From Polyrhizophydium stewartii (lineage: Eukaryota; Chytridiomycota; Chytridiomycetes; Rhizophydiales): DNA of 11,930 nt. Below are positions 1-8,886 of this stretch, piece after piece; position 1 is the stretch's first letter, and every line of letters starts with the position of its first letter. Position numbers and translations under genes: made by a program. The notes under the pieces were generated by a model. The model ran no database searches, had not been told where the DNA came from, and saw only the letters and a program-made list of their open reading frames with translations. Where the stretch lies: assembly GCA_027604665.1 (NCBI GenBank), contig JADGIZ010000551.1:1-11930 (forward strand), read 5' to 3'.

Positions 1-2
1 GC

Positions 3-1457
3 GACGCCGCCCGCGCCGTGCGCTTCCGGCCCCACGCAACCAACGAGTGGGACCGCATGCCGGCCGAGATCCAGAACATGATCCTCGCGCGCGCCGGCGT
101 CCTGACGCTCTGGATCAACGGCCGCATCGACGACGCCAAGCTCGACGTCGAGAAGTTCAAGGCGCTGCTCAGTGATGTGTTTGAGCTCGACTGGCAGGGC
201 GACCTCACCAAGATGCCGTTCCAGAATTTTTACTTTGATAAGCTTGTGCCGCCGCTATGGCGCATCCGCACTCGTAGCATGCATGCCCGCATCAAGGCCC
301 TCTGCCTCAGTAGCTTCGACAATGGCCTCGACCAAGCCGCGATCGTCAACGGCTGGACCGACCTGCTCGACTTTGGTCGACCAGCAGAGCTCGCGAAGAA
401 TGCAACTCGCTGCGGCAGCATTTGGATGCTCGAGCATCTCGTTGACGTGCGCAAGGTCGTGACTATCGAGATGGTAGACGTATGTCTGGCAGCGCAGTAT
501 GGCCATCTCAATCTGCTCATGTGGCTCCATGAGCAGATGCCTGATGGCAGCTGGAAGCCATGGGTGATGAACAGCGCTGCGAGCAACGGTCACCTCGACT
601 GCGTCAAGTGGCTGCACGCAAACCGCACCGAAGGCTGCACCACTTCGGCAATGGATCTTGCTGCTCAGAGCGGTAATCTCTCTATGATTGTGTGGTTGCA
701 CAACAACCGCACCGAGGGTTGTACAACCGAGGCGATGGATTGGGCCGCCACCAACGGTCATCTCGCCATCGTCAAGTTTCTGCATGCCAATCGCGCCGAG
801 GGCTGCACAACAAAGGCGATGGACTGGGCCGCGGGTAGTGGCCATTTAGAAGTTGTCAAGTGGCTGCATGAGAACCGCACCGAGGGTTGCACGAGCGATG
901 CCATCAAACGCGCAGCGCAATATGGCCATGCTGACGTCGTCGAGTTCCTTCACAGGAACCGCACCGAGGGCAGCATTGCCGACGCCGCCAAGGCCGCTGC
1001 AAGGGCGGGCTCACTTAATCTGATCATGTGTATTCGCAACCTTGCGCCAGATGCGATTGATGGTTCTCTTGTCAACGAATCGGCTTCTAGTGGCGAAATA
1101 CCGCTTCTCGAATGGCTGATCAACGAGACAGGCGTGATGCCGACCGCCGATGCACTCACGTTCGCGGTTTACAGCATTGGCTTTTGCATCTTGCCGTGGT
1201 TCCGCGATCGTATGCCCGGGATTTTCCACTCACACGCTGTTTCCAAGGTCGGAAATGAGAGCGCCGACGCCGTGATTGACTGGTTCAAACACGACGACTT
1301 GCCTACTTCTGCCAGCTGGGTGATGGACCTTGCGATTGAGGAACACCAGGTCGTGGTCGTCAAGTGGCTGCTGGAACATCTGCCTTACGGAGGCTGGGAC
1401 GGAGACTGGGACAGAGACACGCTTAGACAGGCTCGCGAGTTGCTTGGAACCGCATGA
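3..1457 (+). CDS. Ankyrin-repeat protein with F-box-like N-terminus, 5' end possibly outside window
   Basis: The frame is open from base 3 to the TGA at 1455-1457. The first in-frame ATG is at 57, but the frame is already open upstream and the segment before it (ATNEWDRMPAEIQNMIL) reads as coding, so the true start is probably outside the window. That segment resembles an F-box-like helix (inference). The middle carries ankyrin-type units with a strict 28-residue (84-bp) period starting at 615, 699, 783, 867 and 951, each built on HxNRTEGCTTxAMDxAAxxGHLxxVKWL; more diverged units lie on both sides (for example around 490-600 and 1330-1380). Ankyrin repeats bind proteins, so if the F-box reading is right this could be a substrate adaptor for a ubiquitin ligase; no partner can be inferred. 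It has no introns, unlike its neighbours. Similar NRTEGCT-type repeats occur, from memory, in large families of chytrids and oomycetes. The ankyrin call is firm; the role is not. Confidence 0.88.
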   Translation, partial: DAARAVRFRPHATNEWDRMPAEIQNMILARAGVLTLWINGRIDDAKLDVEKFKALLSDVFELDWQGDLTKMPFQNFYFDKLVPPLWRIRTRSMHARIKALCLSSFDNGLDQAAIVNGWTDLLDFGRPAELAKNATRCGSIWMLEHLVDVRKVVTIEMVDVCLAAQYGHLNLLMWLHEQMPDGSWKPWVMNSAASNGHLDCVKWLHANRTEGCTTSAMDLAAQSGNLSMIVWLHNNRTEGCTTEAMDWAATNGHLAIVKFLHANRAEGCTTKAMDWAAGSGHLEVVKWLHENRTEGCTSDAIKRAAQYGHADVVEFLHRNRTEGSIADAAKAAARAGSLNLIMCIRNLAPDAIDGSLVNESASSGEIPLLEWLINETGVMPTADALTFAVYSIGFCILPWFRDRMPGIFHSHAVSKVGNESADAVIDWFKHDDLPTSASWVMDLAIEEHQVVVVKWLLEHLPYGGWDGDWDRDTLRQARELLGTA

Positions 1458-2290
1458 TTGCCGCTGATTACCCGCTGACGAAGCCAAATGAAGCGCATTT
1501 TATTTGGAGGTTGGGGTGGCAAGCTGTGTTCATTGAAGAGCAAGAAACAAACGCGGCGCCGAGTGCCTATGAGAATCGACAGATCGAGAGAGTTGACATC
1601 GGGAGCGGGCAGGAGCCCCGCTACCTCGCGTGCGTGTTGCCAGAGAAGATCAAAGTACCCGCGAGAGAAGCCAACCGCATCGCGAGATGCCTGGATGTGT
1701 GGGTCCGTGCAAGCGGTGATGAGGTGGCCGGCCGGCGAGAACGCGCCAAGCGGCGTGCGGCAGATTGGGAACCCTTGCATGGCTATCCTGCCACCCCCGC
1801 CTCCTGCAACCCACGTTCTTTCACACATAAACGAAAACCGCCCCACGTATCATGCCCTCGACCTCACACACCAATTTGATATGAAGCCGGATCTCATTCG
1901 CCCCACGCGTGCTTGTCATGTCGCCATCCTTTGACAGCGTTTTTCTGGCTTGCTGCCTGTTGGTGCAGAGCAAAGCCTGCCTCATCCTCAGGCTGCTGTC
2001 TCGGACTCATCCTCCTGCTGCCCTACAAATATTCTGCATTCTTTGCACTTGTTATGCACGATCACGATCTCTGATCTGCCTGGTGGATCTGCATCGCACT
2101 CACCCACTCATTCTCAACCATTGGCTTCCATGTTGCAAGCACTTGCGGCATCAAATACAGAATCAATAGCAGTGACAGCAGACACAAGTGAGCGCCCGCA
2201 TCAGACCTTTGGCTATTTGAGCTCAATTAAAGACAAGCCGAGCAGCCGCCGTCATATGTAGGGGGGCATTTTCGTGCAGGATCATCATCC
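1458..2290. other. Intergenic region, no supported gene
   Basis: This stretch between the ankyrin gene and the next ORF has only short overlapping frames without recognisable protein character. Base composition shifts from GC-rich (to about 1850) to AT-richer sequence after about 1900. A variant polyadenylation-like ATTAAA sits at 2226-2231 on the + strand, far for the ankyrin transcript but possible. No tRNA, repeat array or mobile-element terminus was seen. Confidence 0.5.
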
Positions 2291-2623
2291 ATGTCCATGG
2301 GGCTTCCAGCGGGGCACAGGCTGGCGCATGATTTTGTCCTCAGAGCCCTGCAAATATGCTTCTCAAGACACCCGCTCTTCTTTGAGCACAGTGCTTCATC
2401 TGCCTCGCTCGAGATATTTGCCACCACACTCTTGGAAACCAAGAACACCCAGTTGATTTACAACAACGGAGACGTATTGGACATGTTGATTGAGGCAGCC
2501 AGCATGGTTGTCAGTGTTGCGACACCAAATCGTGTTTTGACAGAGTTCGCCTGCCAGGCATCCCCTCGACTGCTGCATCAAAAAAAGAATATTTCCGCCA
2601 GCAGGCATGCCGTCTCGCACTGA
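2291..2623 (+). CDS. Doubtful 110-residue ORF, possible small gene or gene remnant
   Basis: An ATG-initiated frame runs to the TGA at 2621-2623. I do not recognise the product. The middle (about residues 10-80) reads like amphipathic helices rather than a random GC-rich frame, with segments such as LEIFATTLLETKN and DVLDMLIEAASMVVSV, reminiscent of a HEAT/armadillo-type helical solenoid fragment. Against it: codon third positions are not strongly GC-biased, there is no supporting neighbour exon, and the frame ends only 35 bp before the convergent YOS1 stop codon. It may be a relic of a larger gene or chance. Confidence 0.25.
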   Translation: MSMGLPAGHRLAHDFVLRALQICFSRHPLFFEHSASSASLEIFATTLLETKNTQLIYNNGDVLDMLIEAASMVVSVATPNRVLTEFACQASPRLLHQKKNISASRHAVSH

Positions 2624-2658
2624 AATATATGCTATTTTTGTGACGGAAGCAGCCGGCG

Positions 2659-3071
2659 CTATCCAAGGAGGAGCTTGTAGACGATGACAAGAACGTTGAG
2701 GAGGACAAGGGGAAAGCGCAGCAGGGTGCGGACTGCGGTGATGAGATTGATGATCTTGAACCTAACCGAGTTGGGGTCGAATCCCGGCTGCTGCTGGTAC
2801 ACGGACTGCGACAGCCCGACTTGCGGCAGGCGCGCGGCAGGCGCGCGGCAGGCGCGCGGCAGGCGTCAGCAACCCGTTGCACCTTTGTGGCGGCCGGTCC
2901 GCGGGCCGGTGCGCCGAGGAGGGGGCCGTGCGCATACCGCACGCCCCTGCTCGACGCCCCCGGCGCCGTCGCACTGCGGCACTCACTGCGCGCCAGGAAG
3001 CGTTCCTCGTGCAGCACGGCCACGGCGTTGACGAGCAGCAGCGAGGCCAGCAGCAGGTCGTAAAAGCCCAT
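2659..3071 (-). CDS. YOS1: Yos1/IER3IP1-family ER-Golgi transport protein, two exons
   Basis: Yos1 is a small membrane protein that works with Yip1 and Yif1 at the ER and COPII vesicles in ER-to-Golgi transport. Exon 1 runs 3071-2987 and starts MGFYDLLLASLLLVNAVAVL, the typical N-terminal membrane segment, followed by HEERFLAR. The intron is 2986-2820 (167 nt, GTGAGT...CAAG). Exon 2 runs 2819-2659; the codon split by the intron becomes Ile, giving ARIGLSQ, close to the family ARIGW motif. It ends with FKIINLITAVRTLLRFPLVL and a second membrane segment to the terminal KLLLG and TAG. The joined product is 81 residues, against about 82 in yeast and human from memory. The start is fixed by the family and has a purine at -3. 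It is transcribed away from the TMEM209-like gene 47 bp off. Confidence 0.96.
2825..2865. repeat. 11-bp tandem repeat inside the YOS1 intron
   Basis: The unit GGCAGGCGCGC occurs 3.7 times in a row at 2825, 2836, 2847 and 2858. It lies in the YOS1 intron, ending 5 bp from the acceptor AG (2821-2820). On the sense strand it is a C-rich tract in the place where a polypyrimidine tract would be expected. Because 11 is not a multiple of three, it fits non-coding sequence. Confidence 0.9.
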
Positions 3072-3118
3072 GACGTTGCCTCGAGACAGGCCAAGTCGGT
3101 CAAAGATCGCGCGGCCCC
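3072..3118. promoter_or_regulatory. 47-bp bidirectional promoter between YOS1 and the TMEM209-like gene
   Basis: Only 47 bp separate the two divergent start codons (YOS1 ATG at 3071-3069 on the - strand, TMEM209-like ATG at 3119 on the + strand). Both coding starts are well supported, so the 5' UTRs and core promoters must lie here or overlap the opposite gene. I see no TATA box. The role is inferred from position alone. Confidence 0.6.
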
Positions 3119-5877
3119 ATGTTGTCCACGCCGCTGCAGCAGCAGCAGCAGCAGGAGCAGCAGCAGCAGCAGTCGCTGCCGCCGACGACCCTGACGCCGG
3201 TTCGCCCGCGCCAGCGGCCCCACTCGGCGTTCGGCAGCGCAGGCCACGCGCACGCACAGCTTCTCGCACGCTCGCCAGGCAGCCCGTCGGCGTCGCCGTC
3301 GGCGGCAGGATCGCCGCTCGAGTACACCCCGGGCGGCTCCGGGGCGGGCCGTGCTGGCCGGTCTGGCGCTGCTGTGAGAGCCGCTGCATCCGCCTCGCCG
3401 TGGACCCAGACGCCCTCGGGGCCCCTGCGCCATGCCGCATCCGCCGCGCCGCAGTCACTGGGCGAGCTTCTGCTGCGTCGCGCCGAGCTCGTCTTGTCCG
3501 ACCAGGACCGCGACCGCTTCAAAACCAACGCCAAGGCCCTGGCCGTGGTGCTGCTGCTCGCGGGCCTTGCTGCCATGAGGTATGCGCTAGCGGCGCAAAT
3601 CTAGCACGCCTTGATGCTGAAGCCGCACCCCGCAGTGGTTACCCAGTCAATCCTCTGAGGTGGCATCCGACTTTGGCCGGCGGGAGTCTGCTCCTCGTGC
3701 TGGTCGTGCTTGTCCTCAACATCCTCACCATCGCATTCAAGTTTGTCCGTCCCTGGCGGCGTGGAGTACCCGCCGCCACGCCATCTCCGGCCACCCCAGC
3801 CTCGCCTTTCGCTGCCCAGATCGAGTCCCGCGGCGAGGCTTGGTCGCCCGGTAAGCAGCAACATTGTATGAGTGATGCTCAGCTCAAAATCTGACAAGCA
3901 GCTCTCACTCAGTCAGAGCCTCGTCGCCATACCGGCAGGCGGCGATGCGCACTCCCTCGGAAGATACTCTCCGAAACCGGGCCGCGACCACTGCATCGCC
4001 GGGCATGACCGCGACAATGTCGCCCCTCGGCCGCGCCAGCGCTGCAAAGCCTTTCATCCTGCGAGGCTCGCCCAGTGCGTTGAGACTGAGACTGCTGCTA
4101 ATGCTGATATTAGCCGTAGTCATGCTGACTCTGGAAACGCAGTGCGAAAGGATCTGCCCATGATCAATGACCGTGCCGGGCTGAGCCGCTTCCTCGACGA
4201 CTCCGAGCGCCGCCTGGACCAGATCAGCGCGTCGTCAGCTACGGGCCGCGACTCGCTGTCGGCCAGCCTCGCAACGGCTGCGTCTGCAGCCCCAACCATC
4301 ACGCGCTTCCAGCCCGCCGTCAAGCCCGCAGCCAACCTGGTTGCCAAGGAGGTCATTGAAGACGGCCTCGTCGTGCGCGACCCGGCAAAGACGCTGCGCG
4401 AGTGGAAGGCAGAGCCATTCATTGACGAGTGGGCCGAGTCAACGCGCAAGGTCGGTCAAGATCAACTGATGCCAAACCCACCAATGTTGTGAGCTGACTG
4501 CCGACGCTTGCTTCTACAGTGGCTCGCCACGTTTCTGCTCCAGCCCTTGGTCGCACGCATCGAGCAGACAGATCGGGAGCTGGTCGCCGCAGGCTTTGCT
4601 CACCTGACATGTGCCACAGCAACCGCATCTGGCGAGCTGCTTCACATCCGCTCGCCGCTTGAGCAACAGAACGCCGCCAATGCTGCGGCCGCGGCTGCCG
4701 CCGCCAAGAAACCCGCTGGCTTTGGTCTCTTTGGAGGCCCTGGCCAGACGAGCATGTTTCCCGCCGCCGCACCCGCTCAGCCGCAGCCGCCAGCGATCCC
4801 GCAAACGCTGCAGCAGCTGGCCGACGGACATGCATCTGTGCGTTTCTGCTCAAGTCGGGTCTCCGGAGCCACCATTCTGACACCCCTCCTGGCAGAATGC
4901 GACTGCTCGCAGCCGTGTCGCGCTCGAACGTTACTTGGCCGTTGGAAAGTACACATGCCGCGAGTACATTCTCGATCGAATCAAAAGTAAGTCGAATCTT
5001 CGTGGGCATTCTACTGCATAGTGGCGCTTAACGTGCGCGTAGATCTCGCCCAGGGGAGCTGTCTGGCAACATACCAGTGGAACGGCGGTCAGCCTTGGGA
5101 CGGAAAGCCGTGGAAGCACGATAGCTACCCGTCCGACGCAGAGGTGCCCCAGGTCTTCTGCTTGACTTTTACCCACTTGATCTCTTTCTAACCTTTCCGC
5201 AGCTCGTCATGCATCTCTTTTGCCGCTATCTCGACGAGCTGACCAACACGCTCGAGCCGCACAAGATCTCGGGCTTCTCTGACAAGCACTTTTTGCCCGT
5301 CGGCGCCAAGCCAGGTAACACGCTTGTCTGCTTTGGATCGGTGTGAGGTAACATGTGTTGACCCGGAAAGCGTGTCGTGCAGTTGCCGTGGCCGCCGTCA
5401 TGATCCGCGAGCAGTCGCGCTGGCCGGCCCACTACCAACTTGTCGTCGACAACACCATTTGGGATGTCTACCCCGTACGTCGCCTGCGCCAGAACTGTGC
5501 TTTGACCCGGAGTGCAACTTTGCTGACTTGACGTCTTGCAGAGCCGCAACAACTTGTTTCACGTGCTGTCGCTGTTTGTCTATGCGATCAAGTGTCTGTC
5601 ATCAGGCTTTATCGGGTAGGGCCTTTGCGTGATTCTATATCAGGCGTCCCTGTGCTAACGACACGCGGCTCGGCCCAGACTGCTCTCGCTTGGAGGCAGA
5701 TCCACCCGGCTCCTCGACATTGTTGCCACGGGGCCTTTGATCAGCCGCTTCGAGACTCCGCGCAAGCGTCACGGCCAGCCCACGACAGGAGCCGCCCCGG
5801 CCGGTGGTGCAGCTGGCAGCGACAGTGCCCAGCCGATCCCGAGCGTTGTGTTCACGCCAGTGACGGCGCGCAGGTAA
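3119..5877 (+). CDS. TMEM209: TMEM209-family membrane protein (cytochrome b561 N-terminal-like domain), 11 exons
   Basis: Exons: 3119-3579, 3660-3850, 3913-4074, 4143-4450, 4520-4837, 4896-4986, 5043-5143, 5203-5314, 5383-5474, 5542-5615, 5679-5877 (TAA 5875-5877). All introns are GT-AG, 56-80 nt, and all phases agree, giving 702 residues. The N-terminus has polyQ (residues 7-18) and an S/A/P-rich tail. Two membrane segments follow: ALAVVLLLAGLAAM before the first splice, then GGSLLLVLVVLVLNILTIAF. The C-terminal half matches the TMEM209 family: LERYLAVGKYTCREYILDRI, LAQGSCLATYQWNGGQPWDG, VMHLFCRYLDEL, HYQLVVDNTIWDVYP, then SRNNLFHVLSLFVYAIKCLS. Human TMEM209 is a nuclear-envelope protein linked to a nucleoporin (from memory). 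The despite-the-name domain need not bind haem. ATG 3119 is the only upstream Met in frame but has C at -3. The exon 7 donor is ambiguous (5144 or 5153). The fungal role is unknown. Confidence 0.93.
3137..3172 (+). repeat. CAG tract encoding N-terminal polyglutamine
   Basis: Six CAG codons, one GAG and five more CAG codons encode Gln runs at residues 7-12 and 14-18 of the TMEM209-like protein. The tract is nearly pure CAG, hence prone to length change. It starts only 18 bp after the start codon. Confidence 0.95.
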
Positions 5878-6241
5878 CCGAGCTCACGCATGGGCCGTCT
5901 CGTCACTTCAGGCAGCAGAGACTTTGTTTGCTGTTCAATGAAGGACAGAAATGGAGGCAGTGGGAGTGACGTGCTTGCAGAAAAAGAGTGCGTCAAGCCT
6001 TGAGCTTGGGCACTAAAGTACAAGCAGCAGGGGAAGGGCGTGATGTGGGCAATAACGACGCATTTAGCATCTTTTTGTTTGTCAGGATCCTAGGCAGAGG
6101 CGAGGCGATCCGGAAAGTTGAGCAGGCAGAGGACGAGACAGGTTTGCGCGCCGGCTGGCGTGCAGCAAGTGATCATGTGTATGGCAAACAAGCACGGTCG
6201 CCAGAGGTCTGTACACGTGCAGCGCACAGACCCCTGTCGCC
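5878..6241. other. Convergent intergenic spacer
   Basis: These 364 bp hold the 3' flanks of the converging TMEM209-like (+) and phosphodiesterase (-) genes. No canonical AATAAA was found on either strand, and I see no gene or repeat. Confidence 0.7.
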
Positions 6242-8852
6242 TCATTTTTTCTCTGCCTTTTCGGCCTCCAGAAGCTCCTTATAGTACGCCAGCGAGTCCT
6301 TGATGGGCGTGATCACATGCTCCTCCATGTTTGGCAGCACCTTGCCGACAAGCTCGTACAGCGGAATCATGACATACCCAATGAAACTGCGAATGGTGTC
6401 AGAGCGAGTTGGCTTGGCACGACAAATGGAAACTTGGGCGGCAGCCATACTCACCCAATCTGCGCGCTGGCCTTGGTGACCTTTTCGCGGTCCATGAATG
6501 GCGCCGTTGGCAGACCCTCGGCCTTTTCGCGGTCCGACTGCGAAAAGAACTCTTCCAGCAGGCAGTTGACCCAGGGTTCTGCAGTCGCCAGATGCAACGT
6601 CAGCGCGGGGAAATCAGCTCCGGCATGCTCGGTGCCGACTGTCCAACGAACCAGATACATCGGCCGGGCGAACTGTTGCACCAAAGATACCCGCCATGCG
6701 TCAGAAAATGCAACTGCTGATCCACCGCAGGCTCAGTATGCAGCTTACTCTCGTTCGAAATGTCCGAGCACTTGACAATCAGCGTCATGAGCTGCCAATG
6801 TTGAGGCCAGATTAGCAATCATAGGCACGCCGGCTCGTGCGCACGCTGTGCGCTCAATTCCAGACTTGCCAGGATGCGGTGCTCGGGATCATCGTAGTTG
6901 AACGCCTCGGCGGCCTTTTTGAACTGCCCGAGAATCTCGCCGTGTCGGACCATGTCCGTCGACATGATGCAGCGGATCACGTTCTTGCGTACTTCGCGGT
7001 ACACGGACTCGGACAGCGATCCGAGGATGTTACAGTCGTCTCGCTTGAGAATGTTGAAGAGACAAGCTTCGCATCCAACGTCGGGTCAGACGATGCAGTC
7101 GCTTTGCCCCCACGTCCGTCTACGCTTGCAGCACATCGCACCAGAATGATGCATCTCAAGCGGCGAAGAGTCGTTATACACAATCGCAAGCTCAGTCTTG
7201 GCTGTGGTCCCGGTTATCCCTGGTCAGCGGCGCGCGAGACAAGTGCCTATATCCGCTGCGGCGACGCACCGTTGATCTGGTAGGCGTTGTTGTATCCAGG
7301 GTGGTCAAGATCTGTGCTCTGCATGTCAGCGCGCGCATCTCGCATGTGCCACCAGCAATAGACCGACCGTGTCCAATGCATGCCACGGTTAGGACCAGTT
7401 TCTCGACCGGCTTGAGCTTGTTGATCAGCTCCGTAACGTTGATAATACCGTACATCTGCGTGGCGCGCCAACACGTCAGCCAGTCGTGTCGCCCGATAGC
7501 TTATGGCAACGCCTCTGCAATGCACACCATTTGCGTCACACAGAATGAGTGCTTGAAGTTGTGGAAGGGCTGTGGCGCGATAATCGTTGTGTGAGAAAAC
7601 TCCAGTATAACCGCACTCGGCACCAGAGAGTAGCCCACGCACATTGTTGTTGTAGTTTTCGCGCACGACATGTAGGAACTTGCGCAGCGTTGCCGGCTTG
7701 ATGTCAAACTCGGTCATGAGATTCATCTCCTCAAAGAGAAGCTCAAAGAGCGCAATGAGCTCGTTGTCGTCAAACTGCCAGTTGTCAAACGTGGGCGACC
7801 GCAGCCACTTGCGGATGTCGTCCGAGAACGTGTAGCGCGGAATGCTCAAGTATTTGGGATCGATCTTTTTCGGCGTCTTGGAGAGCATACCGTATGGCTT
7901 TCCGAACGTCAGCTTGTCCACGTCCTGGATCAGCGCGTGGCAGCAGAGTATCCACGTGCATGCCGAGTCAGCCTGAGAACATTTTAAAAATGAGCAGCAT
8001 CACGCTGCGCGCCTACTTGCCATGCGCTCAAGCTTTCTGCGCAGCCGATCGAGCGTCTCCTTAAGTTGCACAACCTCACTGAGCGATGACGAGTTCTCGC
8101 CAATGGTCTGCAGTCTGGTCATCGCCAGGCGCAGGTTCTCGGCATCAGCGGGGGCTGCATGGTGCAGTCCAGTTCGCGGGTCGGCGTTGGCGGAAAACAA
8201 AGCGCAACACAATCGTGTGGTCAGCATTGAATGGGCACCGATGCAGGCACATGGGGCGGCATATTGTGGGCCGGGCGCGATGCGCATCGCATACACGCTG
8301 ACGGATCAGACGCGGGGCGGCAGCGCAAACCGGGCGATACGAACGCTGGGCGGTCGGGCATCGGCTCCCGCCGCTCACGCCGCTCGGCAAGTCAAACGCC
8401 AGAGAGCGTGTGCTGGAGCGCGTCTGATTGCCCGGATGCTGCCCTCTCGCTTCCGATCCCGCTCCGCCCGCGCGGCCTCTGACATCATGACGAGCGTGCT
8501 GCATCGCAAGCTGCGGCACCCGAGCAAGTACGTACACTGCGCAGGGGAGATCACCATGTCGAGCACGTCCGTTGGCCCCGAAGATGCGTAGCGCAGCAGC
8601 GCCCATGGGTCTGCAGCCACGCGCTGGCCTCCCGGCGTCACGAGCGTAATATCAAATGCGTCGACATTGTCCTCGCCAATGTCCGCCAGGGCCAGCAGCA
8701 CCGCCTTGACCTCCTCGAGCGTCGAGTCGCCTGTGAACTGCACAGTCTCGATCAGCTCGGGCGGTTCCGGTGCGGCCTGAGGGGCCGGCGGCTGGTCCGG
8801 CTGTGCTTCCGGCTGATCCTTGCCCCCTGCCTGTTGCTGTTGGGCGGCCTGT

Positions 8853-8886
<34 letters not shown>

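Noticed and set aside
255..845. 196-codon open frame on the - strand inside the ankyrin gene
   Set aside because: It is the antisense shadow of the 84-bp repeats; the + strand frame has clear ankyrin units.
615..1010. Regular 84-bp period resembling a repeat array such as CRISPR
   Set aside because: The units are contiguous and encode ankyrin repeats, with no spacers, and the DNA is eukaryotic.
1454..1934. Overlapping + strand ORFs of about 140 codons after the ankyrin stop
   Set aside because: They lack recognisable protein character or conservation signs and overlap each other in different frames.
5526..5533. TGACGTCT near-CRE
   Set aside because: It lies inside a TMEM209 intron, differs from the palindrome at one base, and overlaps the branch-point region.
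5874..5911. GTAACC overlapping the TMEM209 stop codon as a donor to a further exon (QQRLCLLFNEGQ)
   Set aside because: The intron would be only 38 nt, shorter than all others here, and the extension has no family support.
8017..8020. GT donor (GTAGGC, phase 1) for the intron after LERM
   Set aside because: All acceptors in reach are phase 0, so this donor would break the frame before [10 protein letters not shown].
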